NCBI RefSeq assembly: GCF_000218545.1
Contig: NC_015671.1
Location: forward strand, 3,286,001 to 3,350,000
Direction: 5' to 3'
Origin: Cellulomonas gilvus ATCC 13127
GTDB taxonomy: Bacteria; Actinomycetota; Actinomycetes; Actinomycetales; Cellulomonadaceae
Length of the DNA stretch: 64,000 nt
Below, piece after piece: positions 8,165 through 15,650 of this stretch. Every line of letters begins with the position of its first letter. The stretch's first letter is position 1. The translations under genes and the position numbers were made by a program. Below the pieces are notes generated by a model. The model did no database searches. It was not told where the DNA came from and saw only the letters and a list, made by a program, of their open reading frames with translations.

Positions 8165-9210
8165 GCCCGGTGGCGGGCGACGTCGACGCGGACGTGCTCG
8201 TCGTCGGCGGCGGACCCGTGGGACTGGCGGCGGCGATCGAGGCCCGGCTCGCGGGCCTGTCCGTGGTGGTGCTCGAGCCGCGGGCGGGGCCGGTGGACAA
8301 GGCGTGCGGCGAGGGGCTCATGCCGGGCACTCTCGCGGCGCTGACGCGGCTGGGCGTGGACCCGACCGGGCACGCGCTCGCGGGGATCGCGTACGTGGGC
8401 GGGCGGCGGCGCGTGGAGCACGCGTTCTCCGGCGGCGTCGGGCGCGGGGTGCGGCGCACCGTGCTGCATGCGGCGCTGGCGCGGCGCGCGGCGGCCCTGG
8501 GTGTGGTGGCGGTGTCGCGGCGCGCCACCGACGTGCGGCAGGACGCGTCCGGCGTCGTCGTCGACGGGCTGCGTGCGCGGCACGTCCTGGCGTGCGACGG
8601 GCTGCACTCGCCGGTCCGGCGGATGCTCGGGCTCGAGGCCGGGGCACGACGATCGGGCGGACCCGACCGGCGCCGGTACGGGCTGCGCCGGCACTACCGG
8701 GTCGCGCCGTGGGGCGACCTGGTCGAGGTCCACTGGGCGCCGCACGCGGAGGCGTACGTGACCCCGGTCGGTCCGGGCCTGGTGGGGGTCGCGGTGCTCG
8801 GGCCGGCGCGCACGGACCTGGACGCGACGCTCTCCGTGCTGCCCGCGCTGGCCGAGCGCCTCACGGGCGCCGAGCCGGACGGGCCGGTGCGCGGGGCCGG
8901 GCCGCTGCGCCAGCGCACCACCGCGCGCACGGCGGGCCGCGTGCTGCTGGTCGGCGACGCGTCGGGCTACGTCGACGCGCTCACGGGCGAGGGGCTGCGC
9001 GTCGGGCTGGCGCAGGCCGCCGCGGCGGTCGCGCACCTGCACGACCCGGCGGGCTACGAGCGGGCGTGGAACCGCGCGACGCGCGACTACCGGGTGCTCA
9101 CGTCGGGCCTCGTCGCCGCCGCGACCTCGCCCGCGCGGGGCGGCATCGTGCCGCTGGCCGCGACCCTTCCCGGCGTGTTCGGCGCGGTCGTCGAACGCCT
9201 GGCCCGCTGA
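8161..9210 (+). CDS. FAD-dependent oxidoreductase, geranylgeranyl-reductase/hydroxylase-like
   Basis: This 349-residue flavoprotein starts with a dinucleotide-binding motif, VVGGGPVGLAAAIEARLAG, and has the second FAD-contact motif GDASGYVDALTGEG near residue 265. That second motif is typical of the geranylgeranyl-reductase/phenol-hydroxylase superfamily. In the srs operon the equivalent gene, srsC, oxidises methylated alkylresorcinol to a quinone-type phenolic lipid. Here it could hydroxylate the polyketide ring or reduce prenyl double bonds; sequence alone does not decide. It is the last gene of the operon and starts on a GTG that overlaps the stop upstream. Confidence 0.87.
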   Translation: MSPVAGDVDADVLVVGGGPVGLAAAIEARLAGLSVVVLEPRAGPVDKACGEGLMPGTLAALTRLGVDPTGHALAGIAYVGGRRRVEHAFSGGVGRGVRRTVLHAALARRAAALGVVAVSRRATDVRQDASGVVVDGLRARHVLACDGLHSPVRRMLGLEAGARRSGGPDRRRYGLRRHYRVAPWGDLVEVHWAPHAEAYVTPVGPGLVGVAVLGPARTDLDATLSVLPALAERLTGAEPDGPVRGAGPLRQRTTARTAGRVLLVGDASGYVDALTGEGLRVGLAQAAAAVAHLHDPAGYERAWNRATRDYRVLTSGLVAAATSPARGGIVPLAATLPGVFGAVVERLAR

Positions 9211-9281
9211 CCCTTGACGACGGCACTTGTTTTTTGCACGTGTGGGCGAACCGGACGACCGCTCACCGAGGGAGAAGCACC

Positions 9282-9716
9282 ATGACCGCGATGTTCGTCA
9301 ATCTGCCCGTGACCGACCTCGAGCGCGCCAAGGCCTTCTACACCGCGCTCGGGTTCCGCCTGAACCCGCAGTTCTCCGACCACAACGCCGCCTGCCTGGT
9401 GGTCGAGGACGGGCACAGCTACTTCATGATCCTGGTGCGCGAGTACTTCCAGACGTTCACGGACCTCCCGCTGGGCGACCCCGCGGTCGCGCCTTCGGTC
9501 TCGACCGCGATCTTCCTCGACAGCCGCGACGCGGTCGACGAGCGGGTCGCGGCCGGGCTCGCGGCGGGCGGCTCGGAGGACCGCCCGGCCGCGGACTACG
9601 GGTTCATGTACCAGCGGCAGGTGTCCGACCCCGACGGCAACATCCTCGAGTTCGGGTACATGGACCCCGTCGCCGCCGAGCAGGGCCCCGAGGCCGTCGC
9701 GGCTCAGCAGGCCTGA
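9282..9716 (+). CDS. VOC-family (glyoxalase-like) protein
   Basis: This 144-residue protein has the beta-alpha-beta-beta-beta repeats of the vicinal-oxygen-chelate superfamily: FVNLPVTDLERAKAFYTALGF at the start and a RQVSDPDGNILEFGYMD strand near the C-terminus. Such small proteins may be dioxygenase-like, drug-binding or of unknown activity, and no specific substrate can be assigned. GAGGGAG lies 6-12 bases upstream of the ATG. The HxlR regulator follows four bases after the stop, so it probably belongs to the same transcript. An unusual run of six T (9229-9234) lies in the upstream gap beside CACTTG and CACGTG half-sites. Confidence 0.88.
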   Translation: MTAMFVNLPVTDLERAKAFYTALGFRLNPQFSDHNAACLVVEDGHSYFMILVREYFQTFTDLPLGDPAVAPSVSTAIFLDSRDAVDERVAAGLAAGGSEDRPAADYGFMYQRQVSDPDGNILEFGYMDPVAAEQGPEAVAAQQA

Positions 9717-9720
9717 CCAC

Positions 9721-10362
9721 GTGGCCGCACGCGACTACGGGCAGTACTCCGGGATCTCGCAGGCCCTGGAGCTGATCGGCGAGCGGTGGGCGCTGCTCAT
9801 CGTGCGCGACCTGCTGGTGGGACCCCGCCGCTACGGCGAGCTGGCGGCGGGGCTCCCCCGGATCCCGAGCAACATCCTGGCCACGCGCCTCAAGGAGCTC
9901 CAGGCCGCGGGCGTGCTGCGGCGCGTGCCGCGCTCACGCGTGATCGTCTACGAGCTCACGCCGTACGGGCGCGAGCTCGAACCCGTCGTGCTCGCGCTGG
10001 GCGCGTGGGGCTTCAAGGCACTGGGCGAGCCGCGCGACGAGCAGGTCATCACGCGCGAGTCGCTGACCATCGACCTGCGCACGGCGTTCCGCCCGCAGGT
10101 CGCGGCCGCGCTGCCCGCGACGGCGTACCGCGCGCGGCTGGGCGCCACCGAGCTGCTGATCCGCGTGGACGGTCCGGCGCTCGACGTGGCCTCCGGCGAC
10201 GGCCCGGCCGACCTCGCGTTCGCCACCGGACCCGACCTGCGCCGCGTCATCACCGGTGAGCTCGCACCCGACCGCGCGATCGCCACCGGCGTCGTCGAGG
10301 TGCTGCACGGCCCGGGCGGGCTGCTCGACCGGTTCGCGAGCACCTTCCACCTGGCCGCGTGA
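9721..10362 (+). CDS. HxlR-family transcriptional regulator with C-terminal sensor domain
   Basis: This 213-residue regulator has a standard HxlR winged helix over residues 5-100: ISQALELIGERWALLIVRDLL, then YGELAAGLPRIPSNILATRLKEL and the wing VYELTPYGRELEP. The remaining 110 residues are longer than a minimal HxlR protein and resemble an SCP2-like alpha/beta domain that could bind a hydrophobic ligand. It starts on GTG only four bases after the VOC gene, so VOC protein and regulator probably form one transcriptional unit, possibly self-controlled. No cysteine redox switch is visible. Confidence 0.86.
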   Translation: MAARDYGQYSGISQALELIGERWALLIVRDLLVGPRRYGELAAGLPRIPSNILATRLKELQAAGVLRRVPRSRVIVYELTPYGRELEPVVLALGAWGFKALGEPRDEQVITRESLTIDLRTAFRPQVAAALPATAYRARLGATELLIRVDGPALDVASGDGPADLAFATGPDLRRVITGELAPDRAIATGVVEVLHGPGGLLDRFASTFHLAA

Positions 10363-10371
10363 CCCCCGGGG

Positions 10372-10941
10372 TCAGAGGGCCCGCCCCGCGGGTGCCGCGG
10401 TGACCAGCGCGACGGCTCGTTCGACCTCGGCGCGGCCGTGGGGCTCGGTGTCGAGCGCGCGGTGGATGGTCAGCCCTTCGATCAGCGCGTCGAGCAAGCG
10501 GGCCGTCGGCGGGTCGAAGTGCCGTTCCAGGGCGTGCCGGCTGCGCGCCATCCACTCGTGCGTGAGCCGGCGGTAGCCGGGATCGCGCGCCGCGAGCGTG
10601 TACAGCTCGTGCGTGAGGACCAGCTCGCGCGGGTCCACCAGGAGGTCGGCGGTGATCAGCTGGACCACCGCGTCGCGCGCCTCGTCGAGCGTCGTCGCGC
10701 GGGACAGGTACTCCTCGAAACGGTCGCTCACCACGTGCGCGAACCGCGTGAACGCCGCACGGAGCAGCTCGTCGGCGTCGGCGAAGTGGTAGCTGATCGA
10801 GCCGAGCGGCACGTCCGCCGCGGCCGCGATGCGCCGGGTCGAGGCCCCTGCGACACCCGACTCGCCGATCACCTGCAGGCACGCCTCGACGATGCGCTCG
10901 CGCCGCTCGGGGTCGTGCCGCCGTGTCCGGCGCTCGGTCAT
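10372..10941 (-). CDS. TetR-family transcriptional repressor
   Basis: This 189-residue protein has the TetR N-terminal helix-turn-helix: RRERIVEACLQVIGESGV, then TRRIAAAADVPLGSISYHFADADELL. The rest is an all-helical ligand domain with no recognisable specificity. It begins at ATG 10941, overlapping the stop of the acetyltransferase gene by ATGA, so both come from one transcript starting near 11543. The 37-bp palindrome 11544-11580 at the head of this transcript is the obvious operator, with the divergent MFS gene as the other target. This is inference from position and symmetry. Confidence 0.9.
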   Translation of the reverse strand: MTERRTRRHDPERRERIVEACLQVIGESGVAGASTRRIAAAADVPLGSISYHFADADELLRAAFTRFAHVVSDRFEEYLSRATTLDEARDAVVQLITADLLVDPRELVLTHELYTLAARDPGYRRLTHEWMARSRHALERHFDPPTARLLDALIEGLTIHRALDTEPHGRAEVERAVALVTAAPAGRAL

Positions 10942-11543
10942 CGCTGCTCTCCGGGCGTGATCGTGCGGACCACGCGCGCGGGGTTGCCCACCGCGACGAC
11001 GTTCGCAGGCAGGTCCCGCACGACCACCGACCCCGCGCCGACCACGGTGTTCTCCCCGATGGTCACGCCCGGGCAGACGATCACGCCTCCGCCGAGCCAC
11101 ACGTTGTCCCCGAGGGTGATCGGCTGGGCCGCCTCGAGCTTGTCCCGACGAGGCTGCGGGTCCACCGGGTGCGTGGGCGTCAGGAGCTGCACCTGCGGAC
11201 CGATCTGGCAGTCCTCGCCGATGGTGATGGTCGCGACGTCCAGCGCCGTCAGGCCCGAGTTCACGAACGTGCGCGCGCCGACGTGGATGTTCTCGCCGTA
11301 GTCGACCGCGAGCGGCGGCTTGATGAACGCGCCCTCGCCGAGCGAGCCCAGCAGCTCGGCCAGGATCGAGCGGGCCCGCTCGTCGTCGGCCGCCACCACC
11401 GCTCGGTGGTACTCGTCCACCAGGACGGTCGCGCGCCGCGCGATGCGCTCGTTCTCCGGGTCGTCGGCGATGTACAGGTCACCGGCGAGCATGCGCTCAC
11501 GCTGCGTGCGGGGGTCGCCGGCGAAGTAGTCGGGGGTCGTCAT
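10938..11543 (-). CDS. Maltose/galactoside-type sugar O-acetyltransferase
   Basis: This 201-residue protein belongs to the left-handed beta-helix (hexapeptide) acetyltransferases. It has the N-terminal mac domain (ERMLAGDLYIADDPEN), a series of hexapeptide turns from about residue 70, and the LTPTHPVDP loop with the catalytic His typical of maltose and galactoside acetyltransferases. The likely reaction is transfer of acetyl from acetyl-CoA to a sugar or glycoside, often a detoxifying step. It is coupled to the TetR gene. Its ATG directly abuts the 37-bp palindrome, leaving essentially no room for an untranslated leader. Confidence 0.9.
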   Translation of the reverse strand: MTTPDYFAGDPRTQRERMLAGDLYIADDPENERIARRATVLVDEYHRAVVAADDERARSILAELLGSLGEGAFIKPPLAVDYGENIHVGARTFVNSGLTALDVATITIGEDCQIGPQVQLLTPTHPVDPQPRRDKLEAAQPITLGDNVWLGGGVIVCPGVTIGENTVVGAGSVVVRDLPANVVAVGNPARVVRTITPGEQR

Positions 11544-11580
11544 GTGGTCGATCGTACAGATGCTATGTACGATCGACCAC
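11544..11580. promoter_or_regulatory. 37-bp perfect palindromic operator overlapping two divergent -10 elements
   Basis: The arms GTGGTCGATCGTACA (11544-11558) and TGTACGATCGACCAC (11566-11580) are exact reverse complements around GATGCTA. Each arm contains TACGAT, a good actinobacterial -10 hexamer, one per strand. The minus-strand copy lies seven bases before the acetyltransferase ATG, which implies a leaderless mRNA; the plus-strand copy would start transcription about 28 bases before the MFS gene. Occupation by a dimeric repressor would silence both directions. The TetR protein at 10372-10941 is the likely ligand. Confidence 0.85.
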
Positions 11581-11607
11581 AGCCACCCCGCCACCTCTCG
11601 GAGATCC

Positions 11608-12867
11608 ATGTCGCCCGTCCCGCCCACGGCTCGCCGCGCGCGCGCCGCCGTCTCGGCCGTGTTCCTGGTCAACGCCGTGCTGTACGCCAACCTGGTGCCG
11701 CGTCTGCCCGAGCTGAAGGACCGTCTCGAGCTGAGCAACGCCGCGCTCGGCACCGCGATCGCCGCGATGCCGCTCGGCGCGCTGGTCGCCGGCCTCCTGG
11801 CGCCGCTGCTCATCCAGCGCCTCGGCTCCGCGGCGGTCGCGTCGTTCGGGCTGGTCACGCTCGCGGCCGCCGTGACCGCCGTGCCGTTCGCCGGCGGCTG
11901 GGGCGTGCTCGCACTGCTGTTCGCCGTCGCGGGCGCGCTCGACGCCGTGATCGACGTCGCGCAGAACGCGCACGGCTTCCGTGTCCAGCGCCTGTACGGG
12001 CGCTCGATCGTCAACGCGTTCCACGGCCTGTGGAGCGTCGGGGCGGTGCTGGGCGGACTGCTCGGCTCGGCGGCCGCCGGGCTCGAGGTCCCGCTGCCCG
12101 CGCACATCGCCACGACGTCGGCCGTGTTCGCGCTCGTCGCCGTGGTGGCCTTCCGGTTCCTGCTGCGCGGACCCGAGGACTCCGAGCGCTCGGCCGACGA
12201 CGCGCCGGACGAGCCCCATCCCGGCGCGCGGTCGTTGCGCCATGTGACCGGCCGCACCGTGCTGCTGCTCGCCGCGCTCGGCGTGCTCGCCGCGTGCGGG
12301 GCGTTCGTCGAGGACGCCGGCTCGTCCTGGGGTGCGCTGTACCTGCGGGGCGAGGTCGGTACCGGTGCGGCCGCCGCCGGGCTCGCGTTCGTCGCGCTCC
12401 AGGTCGCCATGACCGTCGGGCGGCTCACGGGCGACCGCGTCGTGGACCGGTTCGGCCAGCGACGCGTCGCCCGCACGGGCGGGATCGCCATCGCGGCCGG
12501 GCTCGGCCTCGCGCTCGGGTTCCCGTCCCTGGCCACCACGCTGATCGGGTTCGCGCTCGCCGGGCTCGGCGTGGCCACCCTGGTCCCCGCCGTCATGCAC
12601 GCCGCCGACGAGCTGCCGGGGCTGCCCGCGGGCGTCGGCCTGACCGTGGTGAGCTGGCTGCTGCGCGTCGGGTTCCTGGTCTCGCCCACGCTCGTCGGGC
12701 TCGTCGCCGATGCGGTCAGCCTGCGGGCGGCACTGCTCGCCGTCGTGGGTGCGGGCGTGCTCGTCGCCACGCTCGGGCGCATCCTGGTGCCCGCGCGGTC
12801 CGGGACGGTCGAGCCCGGCGTGGCGGTCCCCGTCTCGGGCGGACCGGCCGCGACCCCGCACGCCTGA
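11608..12867 (+). CDS. MFS transporter (fucose-permease-like)
   Basis: This 419-residue major-facilitator protein has twelve hydrophobic segments in two halves with a charged central loop near residue 195 (GPEDSERSADDAPDEPHPGA). The DRVVDRFGQRRVAR loop of the second half is the usual MFS motif between helices. Its N-terminus resembles the sugar-permease-like MFS group, but the substrate is unknown. It is transcribed away from the acetyltransferase/TetR pair across the 37-bp palindrome. Export of an acetylated sugar or toxic glycoside would fit that context; this is inference. The ATG at 11608 fits best, because upstream codons lie inside the operator. Confidence 0.87.
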   Translation: MSPVPPTARRARAAVSAVFLVNAVLYANLVPRLPELKDRLELSNAALGTAIAAMPLGALVAGLLAPLLIQRLGSAAVASFGLVTLAAAVTAVPFAGGWGVLALLFAVAGALDAVIDVAQNAHGFRVQRLYGRSIVNAFHGLWSVGAVLGGLLGSAAAGLEVPLPAHIATTSAVFALVAVVAFRFLLRGPEDSERSADDAPDEPHPGARSLRHVTGRTVLLLAALGVLAACGAFVEDAGSSWGALYLRGEVGTGAAAAGLAFVALQVAMTVGRLTGDRVVDRFGQRRVARTGGIAIAAGLGLALGFPSLATTLIGFALAGLGVATLVPAVMHAADELPGLPAGVGLTVVSWLLRVGFLVSPTLVGLVADAVSLRAALLAVVGAGVLVATLGRILVPARSGTVEPGVAVPVSGGPAATPHA

Positions 12868-12919
12868 CGCGCCCGACATCCGGCGTGACCTCGTGCGCAC
12901 GACGCGCGACGATGCCGCC

Positions 12920-13855
12920 ATGACCACGCACGATGCGACTCCCTTCGTCGAGCTCGGCGACGACGTGCTCACGCTGCGCTGTCTGCGCGCGGACGACGCA
13001 CCCGCGCTGATCGCGGGCGAGGACGAGGATCAGGTGCGCCGGCTGGACGACGGGCACCGTTCGGAACCCGCGCGCACCCGGGAGTGGATCGAGCAGAACC
13101 GGGAGCACTGGCGCACGGGAGGGCCGCGCCGGCACCTCGGCGTCCTGCACGTGGCCACCGGCCGGCTGATCGGCACCATCGAGGCGCACCTGGCCATGCC
13201 CGGCACACCGGTCCGCGCGGTGACCATCTCCTCCACGGTCTTCCCCGACGCGCGCGGCCACGGGTACGCCGCGCGCGCGGTGGACCTGCTGTGCACGTGG
13301 CTGACCTTCGCCACCGCGGCGGACACGGCGTTGGTCCGGGTGGACGCGGCCGACGCGCCGGTCCACCACGTCCGTGCGCTGCGTGACGCGCAGCACGTCG
13401 CACTCGTGTGCGGACCCGCCGGGGCCGGGAAGTCGACGCTCGCGCACCGGCTCGCCGCGCGGGGTGCCGTGCACCTCTCGTTCGACGAGGACGCGTGGCG
13501 GCTCGGGCACCGCACCCATCCGCTGCCCGCACACGTCGCCGACGCGCTGCACGCCGACCTGCGCACGCGGCTCGTCGCGCTCGTGCGGCAGGGCCGCGAC
13601 GTCGTCGTCGACACGTCCTTCTGGTCCCGCGCCGCGCGGACGTCCTACCGCGAGCTGGTGCGCCCCTACGGCGTCGAGCCCGTGACGATGCACCTCGCGA
13701 CCCCGCACGCGCTGGTGATGGACCGGTTGGCCGCGCGGTCGGGCTCCGGACCGCACGACGTGCTGGTGCCGCCCGAACTCGCGCGTCGCCACCTCGTCGG
13801 TTTCGAGGTGCCGACGCGCGACGAGGGCCCGCTCGTCGTGCTCCGGGCCGAGTGA
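12920..13855 (+). CDS. GNAT-like domain fused to P-loop kinase domain
   Basis: This 311-residue protein joins two domains. Residues 10-150 resemble a RimJ/RimL-type GNAT: TLRCLRADDAPALIAG, then GVLHVATGRLIGTIEAHLA and FPDARGHGYAARAVDLL, the acetyl-CoA loop. The usual last GNAT strand is missing. From about residue 158 a P-loop kinase domain follows, with Walker A GPAGAGKST at 165-173, LSFDEDAWRLG, and VVVDTSFWSRAAR as a Walker B-like strand. That second domain resembles small-molecule or antibiotic kinases of the zeta-toxin/AAA_33 type. The fusion is unusual, and a sequencing frameshift is unlikely because one frame runs through the junction. Function unknown. Confidence 0.8.
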   Translation: MTTHDATPFVELGDDVLTLRCLRADDAPALIAGEDEDQVRRLDDGHRSEPARTREWIEQNREHWRTGGPRRHLGVLHVATGRLIGTIEAHLAMPGTPVRAVTISSTVFPDARGHGYAARAVDLLCTWLTFATAADTALVRVDAADAPVHHVRALRDAQHVALVCGPAGAGKSTLAHRLAARGAVHLSFDEDAWRLGHRTHPLPAHVADALHADLRTRLVALVRQGRDVVVDTSFWSRAARTSYRELVRPYGVEPVTMHLATPHALVMDRLAARSGSGPHDVLVPPELARRHLVGFEVPTRDEGPLVVLRAE

Positions 13856-13894
13856 GCCGCGCGGTCCGAGCCGGTGGGCGAGCTGTCGAGACCC

Positions 13895-14410
13895 CTACCG
13901 CTTCTTGCGTGTGAGCCAGATGACGAAGCTCACGATGGACAGGACGAACAGCCCGCCGGCGGTCGCGCCGGTGGCCTGGAACGACACAGGACCGGCGGTG
14001 TAGTGCGCTGCGGGTGCGTTCTCGCCGGCGGGGTCCGCCGGGTCGTAGGTGAGGTCGATCGTGTCGCCCACGTCGAACTGGCAGTACGCCTCGTGGACGT
14101 TCGGGCTGCTGGCGGAGTACGTCGCGCCGTTCGCGGTGAAGTCGTACGACGGGCCGCACGGGTCGTACTCGGGCTCGTCGTAGTGCTCACGGCTGAGCTC
14201 GGTGATGGTGCCCGTGGTGGTGGCGGAGTACGTCGGCAGCGTGGACATCGCGGTGGCCAGCGCCAGCAGCCACGTGAATCCGAACAGCAGCAGCGAAGCC
14301 ACCAGGGAGACCAGCGCTGTGACGCCCCATGCGACGCTGCGGGTGGGTCGGATCTGGTCGGCGTCCGCGGGGCTCATCAGCGGCGGACGCGGGGTGTCGT
14401 CGGTGCTCAT
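13895..14410 (-). CDS. DUF3592-like two-helix membrane protein
   Basis: This 171-residue protein has a cytosolic N-terminus, a membrane helix at about residues 28-54, an extracytoplasmic beta-rich domain, and a second helix near 145-165 ending in LTRKKR. The middle part, with TTTGTITELS, CGPSYDFTANG and DLTYDPADPAGENA, has the look of DUF3592, a short extracytoplasmic domain of unknown role. Two cysteines, in YDPCGPSYDF and EAYCQFDVG, could form a disulfide. It is a single gene without clear partners. Confidence 0.75.
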   Translation of the reverse strand: MSTDDTPRPPLMSPADADQIRPTRSVAWGVTALVSLVASLLLFGFTWLLALATAMSTLPTYSATTTGTITELSREHYDEPEYDPCGPSYDFTANGATYSASSPNVHEAYCQFDVGDTIDLTYDPADPAGENAPAAHYTAGPVSFQATGATAGGLFVLSIVSFVIWLTRKKR

Positions 14411-14540
14411 GGGGTCTCCCGGTGGGTGGGCGTGCTGAGAGGCTACTGGTCCGGCCCTACGTGCCGGCGTCCGACGGCGAGACGATGATCAGGCAGGTCG
14501 CCGGGACGCTGGGCGCGAGCGGCTCCGTGACCGGCACCCG

Positions 14541-15197
14541 TCAGGACTCCTCGACGCGGCGGCCGAAGACGATCGACGCGTCGACCACCGCGGCGGAGGC
14601 GATCGGGCGCAGCCCGTGCAGATGGCCCAGGGGGCCTTCCGGCGGGAGGTCCCACCGGACCGCGAGGCGTCGCAGCGTGCCGGTCACGGTGTTGTGCGCG
14701 CGCACGGTGCTGGCGTCGGGGCGGCGCTGCGCCGTGGGCAGGGGCACCGCCACGCGTCCCGGGACCAGGCGCTGCCCGACGCGCGCCGTGAGGCGTGCGA
14801 TCCCCGCGCCGTCGTCGTCGCGCGCCTCCACCCGGACCTGCGAGCCGCCCGCCCACGCGAACGACGCGAGCTCCTTGGGGATCCCCCAAAGCACGCGCCC
14901 GCCGGCGCGCGAGGCCGGGCTCGTCACCCAGATCTGCGGGATCGTGACGCGTGGGACGTGACGCTCGTGCGTCAGGACCGCCACCAGCAGCTCGTCGTAG
15001 GTCAGCATCCCGGTGGGTGCGTACCGGACCATCGCGATCCCGACGAACCCGTGGCCGCGCACCGTGAGCGGTCGGTGCCCGGCGGGCAGGGCCGCGTCCA
15101 GGCCCGCGACGCGGTGCGGCGGCACGCGCAGCACCGAGACCAGCAGGTCCCCGCGCAGTCGCCAGGGCCCCGGCGGGTACGCAGCCTCGTCGTGCAC
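14541..15197 (-). CDS. Acetoacetate-decarboxylase-family protein
   Basis: This 218-residue protein matches the acetoacetate decarboxylase fold. The segment RVLWGIPKELASFAW contains the lysine that forms a Schiff base in true decarboxylases, preceded by LTYDELLVAVLTHERH and PQIWVTSP. Many actinobacterial members are not proven decarboxylases and may act as aldolases or dehydratases, so the reaction is left open. The GTG at 15197 is chosen because a strong GAGGAGG (15203-15209) lies five bases upstream; the long open frame further upstream lacks such a site and reads as noise. Confidence 0.82.
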   Translation of the reverse strand: MHDEAAYPPGPWRLRGDLLVSVLRVPPHRVAGLDAALPAGHRPLTVRGHGFVGIAMVRYAPTGMLTYDELLVAVLTHERHVPRVTIPQIWVTSPASRAGGRVLWGIPKELASFAWAGGSQVRVEARDDDGAGIARLTARVGQRLVPGRVAVPLPTAQRRPDASTVRAHNTVTGTLRRLAVRWDLPPEGPLGHLHGLRPIASAAVVDASIVFGRRVEES

Positions 15198-15202
15198 CAG
15201 CG

Positions 15203-15209
15203 CCTCCTC
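15203..15209 (-). promoter_or_regulatory. Ribosome binding site GAGGAGG that fixes a GTG start
   Basis: On the minus strand GAGGAGG lies five bases before GTG 15197. It selects this start over several in-frame upstream alternatives of the acetoacetate-decarboxylase-family gene, which have no purine-rich site. Confidence 0.75.
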
Positions 15210-15336
15210 ACGACCGCGCACCGGTTCCGTGCCGTCCCCCGCCGACCGTACGGGTGAACCGCGCGAGATCCTCCGATGCCGCGCGTCGCGGCCCCCTAGA
15301 TTCCGTCCGTCAACGACGTGTCTGGACAGGAGTCCC

Positions 15337-15639
15337 GTGATCTTCTTCGGCTGGGGTCGCAACAGCAAGACCCATGAGCTGTCCCCGCACCACGTGCTGG
15401 TGCTCACCTATGCGTACTTCCACGTCTTCTGGCTGTTCCGGATCACGGTCCCCCAGGGCTACGGCCTGGCCACGCTCAGCGAGTACGGCTGGGCGACGCG
15501 CCCGATGACCCCCCTCGAGGTGGACAACGGCGGGTACAAGGAGCTGCTGAGCGTGAGCTGGTGGTGGCGCTGGGGGCTGCTCGTCGGCCTTGCGGGCGTG
15601 GTGCTGCTGGTGATCGCGTCCTCGCTCACGGGAAGCTGA
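15337..15639 (+). CDS. Small conserved membrane protein
   Basis: This 100-residue protein begins FFGWGRNSKTHELS, a start I have seen on small actinobacterial membrane proteins of unknown function. It has one hydrophobic segment near residues 19-38 (VLVLTYAYFHVFWLFRITV) and a second at 74-96, connected by a polar loop. The GTG at 15337 is preceded by CAGGAG at a good distance. It stands between the divergent acetoacetate-decarboxylase-like gene and the convergent hydrolase, with no evident operon partner. No function can be proposed. Confidence 0.75.
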   Translation: MIFFGWGRNSKTHELSPHHVLVLTYAYFHVFWLFRITVPQGYGLATLSEYGWATRPMTPLEVDNGGYKELLSVSWWWRWGLLVGLAGVVLLVIASSLTGS

Positions 15640-15650
15640 GCGAGGCCTTC

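Noticed and set aside
9211-9281. The T6 run at 9229-9234 as an intrinsic terminator of the polyketide operon
   Set aside because: No stable hairpin precedes the T run; it fits better as part of the AT-richer promoter region of the VOC/HxlR genes.
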